Of a stretch of DNA of 17,913 bases, positions 15,950 to 17,913 are shown one piece after another. How positions within the stretch are numbered: the stretch's first letter is position 1; the number at the start of each line of letters is the position of its first letter. Location of the stretch: assembly GCA_937991555.1 (NCBI GenBank), contig CALKHU010000152.1, forward strand, positions 1 to 17,913, given 5' to 3'. Below the pieces are notes generated by a model. It made no database searches, had not been told where the DNA came from, and was given only the letters and a program-made list of their open reading frames with translations. This DNA is from an uncultured Caulobacter sp. (GTDB lineage Bacteria; Pseudomonadota; Alphaproteobacteria; Caulobacterales; Caulobacteraceae). A program made the position numbers and the translations under genes.

Positions 15950-16681
15950 GTGAGCGTGAGCGGCAGGAGCGACGGCGTCCAGCGTCCGAAGCGGTTCTAC
16001 AAGACAGCGTCGGCCGGTCCCGTCGAGGGCGGCTTCGCCGTGCTGCTCGACGGCCGCGGCCCGCCCCGCACGCCCGCCGGCGGCAGGCTGATCCTGCCGA
16101 CCCCCGGCCTCGCCGACCTCGTCGCCGCCGACTGGGAAGCGCAGCAGACCGAGATCGACGCCGGCCGCATGCCGGCCATGCGCCTGGCCGCGACGGCCAT
16201 CGACCGGGTTTCTGCGGTCCGCGAGGAGGTGGCCGAGGAAGTCGCCCGCTACGCCGGGTCGGACCTCACCTGCTACAGGGCCGAGGCGCCCGACAGCCTG
16301 GTCGCCGCCCAGGCCGCCGGCTGGGATCCGCTGCTCGCCTGGGCGGAGGAGGCGCTCGGGCTCAGGCTGTCGGCTGTCGGCGGCGTCATCCATCGGCCTC
16401 AGCCCGAGGTGTCGCTGGCCCGCGCCAGGGCGCTGGCGCTCGAGCACGACGACTTCGGCCTCACCGGCCTCGCCCAGGCCGCGGGGCTGTTCGGCTCGGC
16501 CGTGCTGGCGCTCGCCCTGCGGCACGGCCGCGTCGGCGGGCAGGAGGCGCACGACCTCGCCCGCCTCGACGAGGCCTGGCAGGAGGCGCGCTGGGGCGTC
16601 GACGACGAGGCCGCAGCCCGTACCGCCGCCCGGCTGGAGGAGGCGCTGCTGCTGGAACGCTGGTTCGCCGCATTGCGCTAG
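15950..16681 (+). CDS. ATP12 family F1-ATPase assembly chaperone
   Basis: A 243-residue member of the ATP12 family, which in mitochondria binds the F1 alpha subunit before F1 assembly; alphaproteobacteria carry the bacterial counterpart. Family landmarks are RPKRFYKTASAGPVEGGFAV near the N-terminus, LLDGRGPPRTPAG (32-44), LILPTPGLADLVAADWEAQ, MPAMRLAATAIDRV (74-87), and GSDLTCYRAEAPDSL followed by the WDPLLAW stretch. The GTG at 15950 has GGAAGG 7 bases upstream; a second in-frame GTG at 15956 would remove two residues. In many alphaproteobacteria it follows rluC and a HAD phosphatase; here a TPR-oxygenase gene and the DUF1501/DUF1800 pair lie between, leaving it divergent from DUF1800. Confidence 0.9.
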   Translation: MSVSGRSDGVQRPKRFYKTASAGPVEGGFAVLLDGRGPPRTPAGGRLILPTPGLADLVAADWEAQQTEIDAGRMPAMRLAATAIDRVSAVREEVAEEVARYAGSDLTCYRAEAPDSLVAAQAAGWDPLLAWAEEALGLRLSAVGGVIHRPQPEVSLARARALALEHDDFGLTGLAQAAGLFGSAVLALALRHGRVGGQEAHDLARLDEAWQEARWGVDDEAAARTAARLEEALLLERWFAALR

Positions 16682-16705
16682 CCGGCGGGCCCGGCCGCGG
16701 CCGGC
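16681..16705 (+). terminator. Possible GC-rich stem after the ATP12 gene
   Basis: CCGGCCGCGGCCGG (16691-16704) is a perfect 14-base palindrome, and GCCGG (16681-16685) can pair with CCGGC (16701-16705). There is no T-run, so an intrinsic terminator is doubtful. Confidence 0.25.
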
Positions 16706-16732
16706 TCACGTCACGTCAGGCAATTCAACGCC

Positions 16733-16759
16733 TTGTCACGCCCGCGTCACGGCTTTAAC
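16733..16759 (+). promoter_or_regulatory. Sigma-73-like promoter of pccB
   Basis: TTGTCAC (16733-16739) and GCTTTAAC (16752-16759), 12 bases apart, fit the Caulobacter housekeeping consensus TTGACGS-N10-14-GCTANAWC with few mismatches. GTCACG occurs at 16710, 16735 and 16746; the last two copies are 11 bases apart and overlap the -35 box and spacer, so they could be a regulator site. Transcription would start near 16766, giving a leader of about 25 bases. Confidence 0.55.
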
Positions 16760-16760
16760 C

Positions 16761-16785
16761 CGTCCCCAGCTTTGCGAAGGGGACG
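16761..16785. repeat. Leader inverted repeat covering the pccB ribosome-binding site
   Basis: CGTCCCC (16761-16767) pairs with GGGGACG (16779-16785) over 7 bases with an 11-base loop. The right arm includes most of the likely Shine-Dalgarno AAGGGG (16777-16782), 8 bases before the GTG start. The loop holds TTTGCGAA (16771-16778), one mismatch from a TTTGCAAA half-site. Confidence 0.45.
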
Positions 16786-16790
16786 ACGGC

Positions 16791-17913
16791 GTGCAGCACA
16801 TCCTGGAAGAGCTCGAGAAGCGGCGCGAACAGGCGCGGGCCGGCGGCGGCGAGAAGCGGGTCGCCAGCCAGCACGCCAAGGGCAAGCTGACGGCGCGGGA
16901 GCGGATCGACCTCCTGCTCGACGAGGGCTCGTTCGAGGAGTTCGACATGTTCGTCGAGCACCGCAGCCATGACTTCGGCATGGAGTCCCAGCGTATCCCC
17001 GGCGACGGCGTCGTCACCGGCTGGGGCACGATCAACGGCAAGATCGTCTACGTCTTCTCGAAGGACTTCACGGTCTTCGGCGGCTCTCTGAGCAACGCCC
17101 ACGCCCAGAAGATCGTCAAGGTCCAGCGCGCCGCCGCCCGTGTGGGGGCGCCGATCATCGGCCTGTTCGACGCCGGCGGCGCCCGCATCCAGGAGGGCGT
17201 CGACAGCCTCGCCGGCTATGCCGACATCTTCATGGAGAACGTCCTGTCGTCGGGCGTGGTGCCGCAGATCAGCGTCATCATGGGCCCCTGCGCCGGCGGC
17301 GACGTCTACTCGCCGGCCATGACCGACTTCATCTTCATGGTGAAGGACACGAGCTACATGTTCGTGACCGGCCCGGACGTGGTGAAGACCGTCACCAACG
17401 AGATCGTCACCGCCGAAGAACTGGGCGGGGCCCGGGTGCACGCCGCCAGGTCCGGCGTCGCCGAGGGCGCGTTCGAGAACGATCTGGAGGCCCTGACGCA
17501 GGTTCGTCGCCTGGTCGATTTCCTGCCGTCGTCGAACCGCGAGAAGGCGCCGGTCCGGCAGAGCTTCGACGAGGCGAACCGCGAGGAACGCAGCCTCGAC
17601 ACCCTGGTGCCGTCCAACCCGAACAAGCCCTACGACATGAAGGAGCTGATCCTGAAGGTCGTCGACGAGGCCGACTTCTTCGAGATCTCGTCGGAATGGG
17701 CCAAGAACATCATCGTCGGCTTCGCCCGCATCGACGGCGAGACGGTGGGCGTGGTCGCCAACCAGCCGCAGGTGCTGGCCGGGGTGCTGGACATCGACTC
17801 CAGCCGAAAGGCCGCCCGCTTCGTGCGCTTCTGCGACGCCTTCAACATCCCGATCGTGACCTTCGTCGACGTGCCGGGCTTCATGCCGGGCACCAAGCAG
17901 GAGTACGGCGGCC
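16791..17913 (+). CDS. pccB: Propionyl-CoA carboxylase beta subunit (carboxyltransferase), 5' part
   Basis: The first 374 codons of the biotin-dependent carboxyltransferase that moves the carboxyl group from biotin to propionyl-CoA, forming methylmalonyl-CoA. The reading frame continues past the right edge; the full protein is normally about 510 residues. Visible landmarks are AKGKLTARERIDLLLDEGSF (29-48), FSKDFTVFGGSLSNAHAQKI (89-108), LFDAGGARIQEGVDSL (125-140), MGPCAGGDVYSPAMTDF (164-180) with the first oxyanion-hole region, YMFVTGPDVVKTVTNE (189-204), and LDIDSSRKAARFVRFCDAFN then the VPGFMPGTKQEYGG end of the C-terminal half. The start is GTG 16791, with AAGGGG 8 bases upstream; MQHILEELEKRREQAR is a normal family N-terminus. 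The alpha (biotin) subunit gene is not in the window. It has its own promoter, separate from ATP12. Confidence 0.95.
   Translation, partial: MQHILEELEKRREQARAGGGEKRVASQHAKGKLTARERIDLLLDEGSFEEFDMFVEHRSHDFGMESQRIPGDGVVTGWGTINGKIVYVFSKDFTVFGGSLSNAHAQKIVKVQRAAARVGAPIIGLFDAGGARIQEGVDSLAGYADIFMENVLSSGVVPQISVIMGPCAGGDVYSPAMTDFIFMVKDTSYMFVTGPDVVKTVTNEIVTAEELGGARVHAARSGVAEGAFENDLEALTQVRRLVDFLPSSNREKAPVRQSFDEANREERSLDTLVPSNPNKPYDMKELILKVVDEADFFEISSEWAKNIIVGFARIDGETVGVVANQPQVLAGVLDIDSSRKAARFVRFCDAFNIPIVTFVDVPGFMPGTKQEYGG

Noticed and set aside
16733..16972. Small plus-strand open frame overlapping the pccB start
   Set aside because: It is an Arg/Ala/Gly-rich shadow in another frame; pccB itself (16791 onward) is unmistakable.
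17301..17303. Asp171 in the GPCAGGDVYSP motif of PccB where many homologues have Ala
   Set aside because: The oxyanion contact is through the backbone, and I recall Asp in some alphaproteobacterial PccB proteins, so it is probably lineage variation.

Overview
The window is very GC-rich (about 70% by eye), densely coded, and rich in 4-bp ATGA/GTGA gene overlaps. Gene content points to an alphaproteobacterium, most likely in the Caulobacterales (Caulobacter, Phenylobacterium or Brevundimonas type). The clues are an ATP12 chaperone, a CC0125/CC1285-type small lipoprotein, a Caulobacter sigma-73-like promoter in front of pccB, and the order degP, rarA, crcB, rluC, atp12. The genus is inference.

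Left part (1-3851): the 3' end of an exported nucleotide pyrophosphatase/phosphodiesterase (ENPP family), then a compact same-strand group: VOC protein, ArsR-family repressor, SRPBCC/AHSA1 protein, YjbR/MmcQ protein and a TetA-like MFS exporter. An AT-rich promoter/operator-like stretch precedes the VOC gene. The group looks like an ArsR-controlled small-molecule handling and efflux operon of unknown substrate.

Centre (3926-10199): a DegP/HtrA protease with a lipoprotein signal, a 150-base non-coding cluster of nested inverted repeats built on TGTCCCC/GGGGACA (REP-like), the AAA+ ATPase RarA, a six-helix membrane protein of foreign-looking codon use, an RluA-type pseudouridine synthase without S4 domain, a small lipoprotein, and, on the minus strand, a protein that looks like a catalytically dead GGDEF-EAL protein.

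Right part (10301-17913): crcB (fluoride channel), an S4-containing RluC-type synthase and a TPR plus 2OG-Fe(II) oxygenase-like protein form a tightly overlapping plus-strand operon. It converges on a minus-strand pair, DUF1800 then DUF1501; only the DUF1501 protein has a visible (Tat) signal. Next come the ATP12 F1-ATPase assembly factor and the start of pccB (propionyl-CoA carboxylase beta subunit), which runs off the window.

The backbone degP-rarA-crcB-rluC-atp12 is, from memory, a familiar alphaproteobacterial order. Here it is interrupted by two accessory blocks (6912-10199 and 11688-15896), which hold most of the unusual content. No tRNA, rRNA, CRISPR array, prophage or complete insertion sequence was seen. 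No single element is clearly an undescribed system; the best candidates are the DUF1501/DUF1800 plus TPR-oxygenase block, the REP-like cluster and the dead GGDEF-EAL protein.
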